Origin: SMWD01 sp964629475
GTDB lineage: Bacteria; Pseudomonadota; Gammaproteobacteria; Steroidobacterales; GCA-2729495
Direction: 5' to 3'
Assembly (NCBI GenBank): GCA_964629475.1
Contig: CAZVQW010000003.1
Location: 1-64,000 of the forward strand
DNA length: 64,000 nt
The position numbers were made by a program, and so were the translations under genes. Shown piece by piece: positions 42,994 to 51,578 of the stretch (positions are counted from its first letter, which is position 1; the number at the start of each line of letters is the position of its first letter). The notes beneath the pieces are model-generated. The model saw only the letters and a program-made list of their open reading frames with translations. It was not told where the DNA came from and ran no database searches.

Positions 42994-44843
42994 TTCAGTT
43001 GCTAAAACAACGAACCGGAGTGTTGCGCAACTCGCAGCGGGTCATTCTCACTTTAAGTGCGGCTGTATTGTTGGTCGCCGGTTGCGGCGATCAGGCTGAG
43101 CGGGCGGCGGACAACACCGCGGGACTAAAAGTCTACCGGCATGCAATGGACCAGGCGCCGACCAGCCTGGATCCGGTTCAGGCCGCGAGTGTGTATGCAA
43201 ACTTTGTCGCGCTCAATGCCTATGACACGTTGTTTTCATACAAGTATCTGGCCCGGCCGTATGAACTGAAAACCAACTTGGCTGCTGACTGGCCGGATAT
43301 TTCAGAAGATGGCCTGATATATACGATTCGCATCAAGCCGGGCGTCTACTTCGTTGACGATCCTGCTTTCGAAGGCGGTATCGGACGTGAGGTCGTTGCC
43401 GAGGATTTTGTTTACTCGATCAAGCGGCATTTCGATCCGAAGAACAGACCGCAGGGCGCGTGGCTGTGGACCGGCCGTATCGTGGGACTCAATGAGTGGA
43501 AGGAGGCTGGTTCAGATTATGCGGCCGAGATCCCGGGGCTGCTTGCACTCGACGACCATACGATTCAGGTCCGGTTGACGAAGCCTTATCCACAACTGTT
43601 GTTCACGCTGGCGCAGGGCTACTCAGCAGTTGTACCGCGTGAGGCGACCGAGCATTATGGCCGTGAATTTGCCGTGCACCCGGTCGGTTCCGGGCCATTC
43701 AGGCTGATTTCATACGACACATCGATGGTCGTTTTTGAGCGCAATCCAAAATTTCGACAGGAACCCGTCGACCTCGAGTTTGAAGGTTACGATCCCGAGC
43801 GACACGCATTCAGCGGTGTGGCCTCGATCGACGGACGGTCGCCGCCATTTCTCGACCGCCTTGAGATCAATTTTATTGGTGAAGCATCGGCCCGCTGGAG
43901 TTCGTTCACGAAGGGCGACGAGGTGCAGTACACGAGCATTCCCAATGAACAGGTTGACAAGGTTCTCGCAACGAAACGCCCGGTGACGCTCAAGCCGGCG
44001 TTTGCCGAAAAGTATCACTTTTATGCCGGTATCGAGGCGGGCTTTATCTTCAATGCGTTCAATATGAGCTACCCGGAGTATGGCTACAACGATGACCCGG
44101 AGCGCGAGCGTCGCAACAAGGCTTTGCGTTGCGCGATCAACAAGGCCTATGCATGGGAGCAGCGTAATGAGAGTTTTTATATCGGCCTCGGAAACATTTT
44201 CCCGGGCATCATCGTGCCGGCTACGCCTGAGTTCGATCCGGATCTGCCGCGCGACAGTGTGATTCGCGACGTTCCCGGCGCCAAACGATTGCTGGCGGAC
44301 AATGGCTGGACGCCGGAAAATTTACCGCCCCTGGTATACGGTACGCTCTCCAATGTCACCTCACGGTTGATTTACGAACAATTTCGCTCCTGGATGAAGG
44401 AAATCGGATATCCAACCGAGAAAATCATCCTGAAGCAGTTTGCGACCTTCGGCGATATCAGCAAGGCCTGGAAGGAAAGTCAGCTGCCGTATGTCTCGAA
44501 GGGTTGGGGCCTGGATTTTCCGGATGCCGAAAACACGCTGCAGCTTTTCTATGGCCCGAATGGCTCACCCGGTTCCAACGATGCAAATTACAAAAATCCG
44601 GAATACGATCGACTGTATGAACAGTCCAGCACGATGCTGCCGTCGCCAGAGCGGACTGAAATCTATCAGCGCATGAACCGTATCCTGATCGATGATTGTG
44701 TCGCCAATACCGGTTTGTCGCGAACCCGTATCTATTTGTGGCATAAGGACGTCATCGCGATACCGGACCGGGAAATCGTCGGCGGATTCTTTATGCGCTA
44801 CGTCGATATTGCCGAACCGGCAACCGGTACAACTGCGAGATAG
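42990..44843 (+). CDS. oppA: Oligopeptide ABC transporter substrate-binding lipoprotein
   Basis: A 617-residue family 5 binding protein. TTG at 42990 overlaps the previous stop (TTGA). The signal sequence ends in LLVAGCGD, a lipobox. MDQAPTSLDPVQAAS, AEDFVYSIKRHFDP and the region near 530-550 (LDFPDAENTLQLFYG) are typical of peptide/murein-peptide binders. It begins the oppABCDF unit. Confidence 0.93.
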   Translation: MIQLLKQRTGVLRNSQRVILTLSAAVLLVAGCGDQAERAADNTAGLKVYRHAMDQAPTSLDPVQAASVYANFVALNAYDTLFSYKYLARPYELKTNLAADWPDISEDGLIYTIRIKPGVYFVDDPAFEGGIGREVVAEDFVYSIKRHFDPKNRPQGAWLWTGRIVGLNEWKEAGSDYAAEIPGLLALDDHTIQVRLTKPYPQLLFTLAQGYSAVVPREATEHYGREFAVHPVGSGPFRLISYDTSMVVFERNPKFRQEPVDLEFEGYDPERHAFSGVASIDGRSPPFLDRLEINFIGEASARWSSFTKGDEVQYTSIPNEQVDKVLATKRPVTLKPAFAEKYHFYAGIEAGFIFNAFNMSYPEYGYNDDPERERRNKALRCAINKAYAWEQRNESFYIGLGNIFPGIIVPATPEFDPDLPRDSVIRDVPGAKRLLADNGWTPENLPPLVYGTLSNVTSRLIYEQFRSWMKEIGYPTEKIILKQFATFGDISKAWKESQLPYVSKGWGLDFPDAENTLQLFYGPNGSPGSNDANYKNPEYDRLYEQSSTMLPSPERTEIYQRMNRILIDDCVANTGLSRTRIYLWHKDVIAIPDREIVGGFFMRYVDIAEPATGTTAR

Positions 44844-44849
44844 CCCGCG

Positions 44850-45803
44850 ATGGAAATACTGCAATACTCGATTCGCAAGCTGATTTCCGGGATTCCGCTC
44901 GTGATCGGCGTTACGCTTATCAGCTTCGTGCTCATGGTGTACTTCGGTCCGGATAAGACCTACGAGTTGCTCGGCAAGAACCCGACACCACAGGAAATAG
45001 CCGAGGTACGCGCACAGCTCGGTTACGATAAGCCATTTCTGATTCGATATGCTGATTATCTGCGCGAGCTTGCGACGCTGGATTTTGGCTACTCGGACTC
45101 GACCGGCGAGCCCGTTGGTGCGCTATTGGCGCGAACTATCCCGGTTTCACTGGCGTTGACGGCGCCGGGCTTCATACTCGGTAACCTGCTCGGGGTCATG
45201 CTGGCGCTGTTCGCGGCCTTCTATCGCAGTACCTGGGTCGACAAGACGATCATGGCTTCGGCCGTGATCGGCATGAGCATCAGTTTCCTGATTGTCATCA
45301 TCGCTTTTCAGATTATCTTCGCGTCGAGTTATGGCCTCGGCTGGTTCCCGGTGCGCGGCTGGAGCGTGCATTCGATCGGCGATTACTTTGCCTATGTCGC
45401 GGTGCCAACGATGGCGACGGTATTTGTCGCGCTTGGCTATAACACTCGGTTCTACAGGTCGGTCCTCGTCGAGGAGATGACGCGCGATCATGTTCGTACC
45501 GCCAAGGCATTCGGTGTACCACCGGCCAAGTTGTTCTACAAGAATATCCTGAAGAACAGCATGATCCCTATCATCACGCGTATTATTTTCTCGATACCGC
45601 TGGTCATCATCAGCGGTAGCCTGCTGATAGAAAGTTATTTCGGCATACCGGGTGTCGGCAAAATAACCTATGACGCGATCATCAGCGGCGATCAGCCCGT
45701 GCTGAAGGCCGTGGTCAGCCTGACGGCCATCCTGTTCGTGCTGGCTCAGCTGCTGACCGATATCCTGTACCGGGCCGTCGATCCGCGGGTTACGCTGCGA
45801 TGA
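44850..45803 (+). CDS. oppB: Oligopeptide ABC transporter permease OppB
   Basis: A 317-residue permease with six membrane segments and the EAA-type loop VRTAKAFGVPPAKLFYKNILKN. The N-terminus has the LISFVLMVYFGPD segment of the DppB/OppB type. It starts 6 bp after oppA and its stop overlaps oppC by 4 bp (ATGA). Confidence 0.94.
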   Translation: MEILQYSIRKLISGIPLVIGVTLISFVLMVYFGPDKTYELLGKNPTPQEIAEVRAQLGYDKPFLIRYADYLRELATLDFGYSDSTGEPVGALLARTIPVSLALTAPGFILGNLLGVMLALFAAFYRSTWVDKTIMASAVIGMSISFLIVIIAFQIIFASSYGLGWFPVRGWSVHSIGDYFAYVAVPTMATVFVALGYNTRFYRSVLVEEMTRDHVRTAKAFGVPPAKLFYKNILKNSMIPIITRIIFSIPLVIISGSLLIESYFGIPGVGKITYDAIISGDQPVLKAVVSLTAILFVLAQLLTDILYRAVDPRVTLR

Positions 45804-46675
45804 GTGCCGTCGCAGCGGTGCCGGTACGGCGCGAGTCACTGTGGAGTAAGGCGTTCTATAAGTTTCGCCATGACCGGACCGGCATGGTCGCATTCGCATT
45901 CGTGTTGCTGTACATGGTCATCGCACTCGGCGTGACATTCGGCTGGTGGGCATCGGGCTGGGGAGATGTTCTGGGCGGCAAATGGGAAGGCATGTCGGCG
46001 CAGCACTGGTTCGGTACGAACCTGATCGGTCAGGATATTTTTGACCGCGCGATCTACAGCACGAAAACCGCATTTCAGGTCGGGCTCGCCGTTGCGTTGC
46101 TCGCGACGGCGACCGGCGCAATTCTTGGCGCAATTGCCGGATTCTTCAGCGGCTCGTGGCTCGATGAGATTCTGCTGTGGATCATGGGCGTGCTCGACTC
46201 GATTCCGTTTTATCTGTTCGTTGCCGCAATCGTATTCGCAATGCTGGACAGTCCATACGCGATGCACGTCGCGATGATTTCAACATTCTGGACAGCGGTC
46301 GGCCGTCTCGTGCGTGGCGAAGTCATCAAGCTGCGCGGCCTCGAATATGTCGAAGCGGCTCATGCAATCGGTGTGCCCGAGTACACGATCATCTTTCGCC
46401 ACATCCTGCCGAATACGTCGCACATTCTGCTCGTGCAGGCGACGATCACATTTGTCGCCGCGATCAAGACCGAAGTTATCCTCAGTTTTCTCGGTCTAGG
46501 CGTTAAGGACGGCATGAGCTGGGGGTTGATGATTGCCGAGAGTTCACAGGAAGTCATGGCCGGGTTCTTCAATAATTTCCTCGCTGCATCGCTGTTGATG
46601 TTCGGCCTGGTCATGGCCTTCAATATGTTTTCTGATGCACTGCAGGACGCGCTCGATCCGCGCAAGGTCAGTTAG
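45800..46675 (+). CDS. oppC: Oligopeptide ABC transporter permease OppC
   Basis: A 291-residue permease. It has the OppC hallmarks HWFGTNLIGQDIFDRAIY and the EAA loop EYVEAAHAIGVPEYTIIFRH. About six membrane segments. It pairs with OppB and with the ATPases OppD and OppF that follow. Confidence 0.94.
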   Translation: MSAVAAVPVRRESLWSKAFYKFRHDRTGMVAFAFVLLYMVIALGVTFGWWASGWGDVLGGKWEGMSAQHWFGTNLIGQDIFDRAIYSTKTAFQVGLAVALLATATGAILGAIAGFFSGSWLDEILLWIMGVLDSIPFYLFVAAIVFAMLDSPYAMHVAMISTFWTAVGRLVRGEVIKLRGLEYVEAAHAIGVPEYTIIFRHILPNTSHILLVQATITFVAAIKTEVILSFLGLGVKDGMSWGLMIAESSQEVMAGFFNNFLAASLLMFGLVMAFNMFSDALQDALDPRKVS

Positions 46676-46679
46676 CCGG

Positions 46680-47690
46680 ATGGTTGAAGATAATAAGCCA
46701 TTGCTCAGCGTTAAGGATCTCGTTATCGAGTTCTCGACCGAAAATGGCGTGGTGCGCGCAACTGACCGCATCAGTTTCGATGTTTATCCGAATGAGACCG
46801 TCGGCATCGTCGGTGAATCAGGCTGTGGCAAAACAGTGACGGGCCTGTCGATACTGGGCTTGATTCCCTCGCCACCAGGCCGTATTGAGAGTGGCAGCAT
46901 CACGATGATGGGCCGTGAACTCGTTGGCCTGCCTGAAAATGAGTTACGCGAAATCCGCGGGCGCGATATCTCGATGATATTTCAGGAGCCGATGACGGCC
47001 CTGAATCCTGTATTCACGGTCGGCAATCAGATGTGCGACGTGCTGATGCGTCATCGCGGGCTGACCCGGCGTCAGGCGCGTGACGGTGCCATCGAGATGC
47101 TCGCCAAGGTTGGCATTCCCGTGCCGGCAAAACGTATCGACGAGTATCCGCATCAATTGTCCGGCGGCATGCGTCAGCGGGTCATGATCGCGATGGCCCT
47201 GTCATGCGGCCCGAAATTATTGATTGCCGATGAACCGACAACGGCGCTCGATGTCACGACCCAGGCGCAGGTGCTCGAACAGATCAGCAAGCTGCAGCAA
47301 GAGTTTCACATGGCCGTCGTGTTGATCACGCATGATCTCGGCGTCGTGGCTGAAACCTGTGATCGTGCGATCGTCATGTATTGCGGGCGCATTGTCGAGA
47401 GTGCGCCGATCGAGCATTTGTTCGCAAACCCGCGGCATCCGTATACGAAAGGTTTGCTCGAATCCATCCCGCGAATTCGCGCTGACCGGCTTGAGGAGTT
47501 GCCGATTATTCCTGGTCGTGTGCCGGACCTGTTGCACCTTCCGCCCGGCTGCCGATTTGCGGACCGGTGTCCGCGGGCCGATGCGCGGTGCAATGAGCAG
47601 CAGGCAACGCTAGTGCCGGTAGGGATGGGCGGTGACCTGGTCGCCTGTCACCATCCATATTCCGTAGGGCAAGAGGAACGCACACCGTGA
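46680..47690 (+). CDS. oppD: Oligopeptide ABC transporter ATP-binding protein OppD
   Basis: A 336-residue ATPase starting at ATG 46680, 4 bp after the oppC stop; an upstream in-frame ATG inside oppC is ignored. Walker A GESGCGKTVT, signature LSGGMRQRV, Walker B LLIADEPTTALD, and the C-terminal oligopeptide-transporter motif CRFADRCPRAD are all present. The Cys-rich C-terminus may bind a [4Fe-4S] cluster, as in Dpp/Opp ATPases. Confidence 0.95.
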   Translation: MVEDNKPLLSVKDLVIEFSTENGVVRATDRISFDVYPNETVGIVGESGCGKTVTGLSILGLIPSPPGRIESGSITMMGRELVGLPENELREIRGRDISMIFQEPMTALNPVFTVGNQMCDVLMRHRGLTRRQARDGAIEMLAKVGIPVPAKRIDEYPHQLSGGMRQRVMIAMALSCGPKLLIADEPTTALDVTTQAQVLEQISKLQQEFHMAVVLITHDLGVVAETCDRAIVMYCGRIVESAPIEHLFANPRHPYTKGLLESIPRIRADRLEELPIIPGRVPDLLHLPPGCRFADRCPRADARCNEQQATLVPVGMGGDLVACHHPYSVGQEERTP

Positions 47691-48670
47691 GTGACCAGGT
47701 GAAAGCCGCATTACTCGAAGTGCGTGATCTGGAAAAATACTTTCCGGTTCGCGGCGGCCTGTTGCAACGTGTCGTGGCCCAGGTACGCGCGGTCGACGGT
47801 ATCAGTTTCACGATTGACAAGGGGCACACGCTCGGGCTGGTCGGTGAATCCGGCTGCGGCAAGTCGACGCTTGGCCGCGCAATACTGCGCCTGCATGAAC
47901 CGACGGGTGGCCAGATCCTGATCGATGGTCAGGATATCGTCGGCCTGCCCCGCAGTCACCTGAGTGAACAGCGGCGTCGAATGCAGATTATTTTTCAGGA
48001 CCCGTTTGCATCGTTGAGCCCGCGCCGGACCGTTGCACAAATCATTCGCGAACCGCTCGACGTACATCGCATTGGTGATCCGGCCGAGCGCGAACGGCGG
48101 GTCGTTGAACTGCTGGCAGACGTGGGCATGGGTGCGGAAGTACGGGACCGTTATCCGCACGAATTTTCCGGCGGGCAGCGCCAGCGTATTGGAATTGCCA
48201 GGGCACTGGCGCTCGATCCGGATTTCATTGTTGCCGATGAGCCGGTATCAGCACTCGATGTATCGGTGCAATCTCAGGTACTCAATCTGATCGCCGAGCT
48301 CAAGCGAAAGCGCGGTATTGCATTCCTGTTCATCTCACACGATCTTGCGGTCATTCAACACGTCAGTGACGAGATTGGTGTCATGTACCTCGGTCAAATT
48401 GTTGAATATGCATCGGTTAAGGACCTGTATGCCGAACCGAGGCATCCTTATACGCAGGCATTGATGTCGGCGATTCCGGTCCCGGACCCGGCGACAAAAC
48501 GTGCGCGTATCGTGCTTGAGGGCGATGTGCCTTCACCGATGAATCCTCCGAGCGGGTGTCCGTTTCATACGCGCTGCCCGAAGGTCATGGAAGTTTGTAA
48601 AACCACCGTTCCACCGGCCACCAATGTCGGGAGCAAAGATCGGCCGCATCGAGTGTCCTGCCACCTGTGA
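47687..48670 (+). CDS. oppF: Oligopeptide ABC transporter ATP-binding protein OppF
   Basis: A 327-residue ATPase whose GTG start overlaps the oppD stop. It has Walker A GESGCGKSTL, signature FSGGQRQRIGIARAL, Walker B FIVADEPVSALD and the C-terminal CPFHTRCPKVMEVC. With OppD it forms the heterodimeric motor. It is the last gene of the operon; no terminator hairpin is seen after it. Confidence 0.95.
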   Translation: MSDQVKAALLEVRDLEKYFPVRGGLLQRVVAQVRAVDGISFTIDKGHTLGLVGESGCGKSTLGRAILRLHEPTGGQILIDGQDIVGLPRSHLSEQRRRMQIIFQDPFASLSPRRTVAQIIREPLDVHRIGDPAERERRVVELLADVGMGAEVRDRYPHEFSGGQRQRIGIARALALDPDFIVADEPVSALDVSVQSQVLNLIAELKRKRGIAFLFISHDLAVIQHVSDEIGVMYLGQIVEYASVKDLYAEPRHPYTQALMSAIPVPDPATKRARIVLEGDVPSPMNPPSGCPFHTRCPKVMEVCKTTVPPATNVGSKDRPHRVSCHL

Positions 48671-48676
48671 AAGAAC

Positions 48677-49210
48677 TTGAAAGCATGCCGTGCAAACCTT
48701 GTGGAACAGCACGCTAACATTTACAGGCTTGATCAGGCCGATGTCAGTATCTCCCGGGACATTTGCACATTATTTCAGCGTGCTTATGGAATTGAGGCAC
48801 AAATAGTTGGCGCCGATGATTTCCCGCCTCTAAAGAGGACCCCTGAGGATATTCAGCTCTCGAATGCAACTTTTACTGGCTTGTTTGACAGCGCCACTCT
48901 GGCAGCAGTTACGGAGACCAGGGCAGACGAAAATTGCCTGTTTGTCGATTCATTCGTCGTTGATCCGCAGTTCTTCAGAAAGGGTTTTGGGAGTCAATTG
49001 TTGCAGTTTATTCTGGAGGCATCACAGTGTGATACAGCTTTTGTCGAAACCGCAGCTGCGAATGAACCGGCTATCTGTTTTTACAAGAGGTTTGGTTTTA
49101 CAGAAATAGATCGTTGGCAGTCTGTGGCAGGATTGCCGCTGGTGAAACTTGGTGTGAATTTGTGCTTTAGCCCGGTGATACAGTCAGTCCGGCCTGAGGT
49201 CGACTGCTGA
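48677..49210 (+). CDS. GNAT family N-acetyltransferase
   Basis: A protein of up to 177 residues with the GNAT acetyl-CoA motif VVDPQFFRKGFGSQLLQFIL (about 92-111) and the ending CFYKRFGFTEIDRW. The most upstream start is TTG at 48677, 6 bp after oppF; a GTG nine codons later is an alternative. Substrate unknown. Base composition is less GC-rich than the opp genes, and accessory genes follow. Confidence 0.78.
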   Translation: MKACRANLVEQHANIYRLDQADVSISRDICTLFQRAYGIEAQIVGADDFPPLKRTPEDIQLSNATFTGLFDSATLAAVTETRADENCLFVDSFVVDPQFFRKGFGSQLLQFILEASQCDTAFVETAAANEPAICFYKRFGFTEIDRWQSVAGLPLVKLGVNLCFSPVIQSVRPEVDC

Positions 49211-49282
49211 TCAAAGTGTTAAAGTTTGCAGATCTGAGCAAGCTAGATTATTAGATTTATTCAATCCAAAGAGGGCATCATC

Positions 49283-49738
49283 ATGCGCAGAATAGCCTGG
49301 TTATTTATATCAACAATCCTCTTATTGGTGTTCCACTCATCTTATAGTGAGGAAACAGCCACTAACTCACCCGTCGATTCGCGCCAATTGGTATCGATGC
49401 CGGAAGAGACACGCAAGATGATGCGAGAAGAGATGCTGGACCATCTGTCGGCATTAAACGAGCTCATAGGCCATCTGGCAAATAACAATCTCGATGCTGC
49501 TGCAACTGTCGCCGAAACCAGGATGGGAAAAAGTTCAATGGGAAAGCATCGTGGCAGTGGTAAGGGTCCTGGTAGATTTATGCCTGGTGTAATGCGAAAT
49601 ATAGGGTTTGGCATGCATGAAGCCGCATCGGAGTTATCACTGGCGGCTAAAGAAGGTGATTTGCAGGGCGCCTTTGGCGCTTTGCAGAAAATATCCTCTT
49701 CATGCGTAGCCTGCCACTACAGCTACAGGACACGTTAA
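49283..49738 (+). CDS. Cytochrome c'-like c-type cytochrome
   Basis: A 151-residue exported protein: signal peptide (about 1-22), a helical domain, and one haem-binding motif CVACH eight residues before the end of the protein (SCVACHYSYRTR). A C-terminal CxxCH in a small four-helix protein is the mark of the cytochrome c'/c-556 group, periplasmic proteins that bind NO or act in electron transfer. Start ATG at 49283 follows AGAGGG. Confidence 0.8.
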   Translation: MRRIAWLFISTILLLVFHSSYSEETATNSPVDSRQLVSMPEETRKMMREEMLDHLSALNELIGHLANNNLDAAATVAETRMGKSSMGKHRGSGKGPGRFMPGVMRNIGFGMHEAASELSLAAKEGDLQGAFGALQKISSSCVACHYSYRTR

Positions 49739-49777
49739 TCCTTTATAAGAATTTTGCAGTGTGCCAAAGGAATACGC

Positions 49778-50179
49778 ATGGAGATAAATAGCAGAAAAGA
49801 GATTACCTACAAAGTGCAGTCTGCAGATTTGGCAAAAAACCTGTCCATTGATCCGCAGGATGATTTTCCGGAAGTGCTTGCAACATCGAGAATGATTGCC
49901 TTGATGGAGCTGGCGGCCGCTCGGTTATTGAACCCCTCCTTATCTGACAGTGAGCTCTCGGTCGGCGTGAACGTAAACGTGACGCACTTGGCCGCAACGC
50001 CGAATAATGAAGAAGTGAAGGCCGTTGCAATTTATAAGGGAAAAGAAGGCCGCTTGCATAAATTCACCGTGGAGTTACACGACAAAGGAGGCAAGGTTGG
50101 CAGAGGCACACATACACGAGCAGTTATTGCGGCCGATCGTCTTGTACAGGGTGCTCGCAATCGGGTTAATGCAGTGTGA
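49778..50179 (+). CDS. Thioesterase of the fluoroacetyl-CoA thioesterase-like (FlK) group
   Basis: A 133-residue hotdog-fold protein starting at ATG 49778 (AAAGGA six bases upstream). The motifs EVLATSRMIALMELAAARLL and VGVNVNVTHLAATP are close to FlK-like thioesterases, which also include short-chain acyl-CoA enzymes. Resistance to fluoroacetate should not be assumed from this alone. It follows the cytochrome gene by 39 bp. Confidence 0.75.
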   Translation: MEINSRKEITYKVQSADLAKNLSIDPQDDFPEVLATSRMIALMELAAARLLNPSLSDSELSVGVNVNVTHLAATPNNEEVKAVAIYKGKEGRLHKFTVELHDKGGKVGRGTHTRAVIAADRLVQGARNRVNAV

Positions 50180-50235
50180 AGGGCATTTCTCTATAAACTG
50201 CCACTATAGGGTCAAGCAAGTAACCCTCAAAGTTT

Positions 50236-50838
50236 TCACTTGTAACTACATATATTTCGAAGCTGACGATCATGGACACGGCCCAGCAGAACCAATGCTG
50301 CAATCGCTCCAACCAGTGCAAATGCCATATCCGACTGAGTATCCCAAATATAGCCCTGGGTTCCCAGGAAAGCGTCAGCTGCCGTATCGGAAACTATTGC
50401 TACTACCCATTCTATAAGTTCGTATAAAGCGCTTAAGGCAAGGCAGAAACAAACAATAAAAAAGTTACGCCATTTCGGCGCAGCGATGATTGCTTTCCTG
50501 ACAAGTATTTCTCGCGCAATAAGCGCTGGAACAAAGCCCTGTAATAAGTGGCCTAGTTTATCGAAATTATTTCTTTCGAAACCAAATATCGGCTTTAGGG
50601 TTTCGAATAGAGGCACTTCAGCATACGTATAGTGCCCACCAACCATCAAAACAATGCAGTGGATAAGAATAAGCGTATAGAGAAGTGGCGTAAGTGGGAA
50701 TGAACGATAGGTAGCAGCAAGGACGATAATCCCAATGACTGCGGGTGATACCTCCAAAGCCCATGTTAGATAATCCTTCGGGTACACACCCGACCACACC
50801 AGAAAGCCAAGGAAAATGATGATCCAAGTGACTTTCAT
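50236..50838 (-). CDS. DUF2238 (YjdF-type) membrane protein
   Basis: A 200-residue protein with about six membrane segments. The FGFERNNFDKLGHLLQGFVP and ALYELIEW with GTQGYIWDTQSDMAFAL motifs are those of DUF2238. Function unknown. Its start codon lies 3 bp from a truncated attC-like sequence, so the gene sits at the edge of the cassette array; it may be a captured cassette or a resident gene joined to it by deletion. Confidence 0.8.
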   Translation of the reverse strand: MKVTWIIIFLGFLVWSGVYPKDYLTWALEVSPAVIGIIVLAATYRSFPLTPLLYTLILIHCIVLMVGGHYTYAEVPLFETLKPIFGFERNNFDKLGHLLQGFVPALIAREILVRKAIIAAPKWRNFFIVCFCLALSALYELIEWVVAIVSDTAADAFLGTQGYIWDTQSDMAFALVGAIAALVLLGRVHDRQLRNICSYK

Positions 50839-50840
50839 TT

Positions 50841-50873
50841 TTCAAGCGTCTCGTGCCTGTGCTGATTACATGG
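50841..50873 (-). repeat. Truncated attC half-site
   Basis: TCAAGCGTC, a 3-base variable gap, then TGCCTGTGCTGATTACATGG on the plus strand matches the right half of the attC at 53499-53594 at nearly every base (GATTACA for GGTTAGA). The other half is missing, replaced by the start of the DUF2238 gene. Confidence 0.65.
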
Positions 50874-50875
50874 CA

Positions 50876-51304
50876 CTACAGGCCATCTAGCAGACTTAAT
50901 ACTGCCTCTCCCGCAAATTCCAAAATAGCGTCCAGCTCAACTGAGCTGCTGTCTAATCCCGTGTTAATCAAAGAATCAATTATTGGATCTATCACATCTG
51001 GCCAATATCTGTCTTGTTGTCCGAGAATTTTCTTTTCCTCACCCTCATCGAGCCACACAAGATTGCAATTAGTGCAAATATCCAGTTCTACTTTCTTATA
51101 GGTGAAGGCTTGCATGCTAGCTCTGCACCCAGGACATTTTAGATCTGACAATCTGAGTACAGAGCAAGACCCAGCAATGCCAGAAGCCTGTTTCGGGAGT
51201 TTGTTTGAGTTAATTAGTATCCCGCGACACGAACTGCACGCGGATACCCCGGTATCAGAAACTACTTTTTTCGATAGGCACTGGTTATCTCTCGGGCACT
51301 TCAT
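50876..51304 (-). CDS. TFIIB-type zinc-ribbon protein
   Basis: A 142-residue protein. The start at ATG 51304 gives MKCPRDNQCL; nine more residues are possible upstream. Two Cys-pair clusters occur: CPRDNQC with CSSC near the N-terminus, and CPGCRASM with LDICTNCNLVWLDEGE near 80, the pattern of the zf-TFIIB family. Zinc binding is expected; no catalytic motif is visible. It is a cassette gene in the array, ending at the truncated attC. Function unknown. Confidence 0.72.
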   Translation of the reverse strand: MKCPRDNQCLSKKVVSDTGVSACSSCRGILINSNKLPKQASGIAGSCSVLRLSDLKCPGCRASMQAFTYKKVELDICTNCNLVWLDEGEEKKILGQQDRYWPDVIDPIIDSLINTGLDSSSVELDAILEFAGEAVLSLLDGL

Positions 51305-51336
51305 CAGTAGATCTCTAAACCGGCTGGCCAATCAAA

Positions 51337-51468
51337 TTACTTCTCAAGGCGGGCGATTAGGCTCGAGGGATCCCAGCGGTGACCGCCGAGATCTTCAACT
51401 TCGGCATAGAACCCATCGACGAGCTTCGTCATCCTCAGATTGGTGCCGTTCTCGACCGCCGCATCCAG
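51337..51468 (-). pseudogene. Gene remnant at the start of a cassette
   Basis: A 43-codon minus-strand frame, LDAAVENGTNLRMTKLV then DGFYAEVEDLGGHRWDPSS, ends at TAA 51337 with a stop codon immediately before the first codon. It reads like the C-terminal end of a soluble protein without its beginning. An internal ATG would make a 31-residue peptide. It begins just after the core box of the attC at 51477, so the truncation may have happened during cassette formation. Confidence 0.45.
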
Positions 51469-51476
51469 CTAAGCAG

Positions 51477-51563
51477 ACCTAACGCTGACCCAAACAACCA
51501 GGTAGCTGCGGGTAACGGCACCTTAGGTAATGGCAGAGGCGGCAGCGGTGCGCATGGTTGGCT
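51477..51563 (-). repeat. attC: Candidate attC site (weaker)
   Basis: One end has a perfect core box ACCTAAC (51477-51483). The other has GTTGGCT (51557-51563), one mismatch from GTTRRRY. Short complementary segments (CGCTG / CAGCG) next to the boxes can pair, but the rest of the stem is poor. Position between two minus-strand genes fits a cassette junction. Confidence 0.45.
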
Positions 51564-51578
51564 AAATTCATCTAGGCA

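Noticed and set aside
46635..46679. Earlier start for oppD inside oppC
   Set aside because: The residues are an out-of-frame reading of the oppC end; ATG 46680 gives the normal N-terminus.
47400..47700. tRNA or other structured RNA genes in the opp region and elsewhere
   Set aside because: No cloverleaf-like sequence with a GTTCRA loop and CCA end was found by eye in the window.
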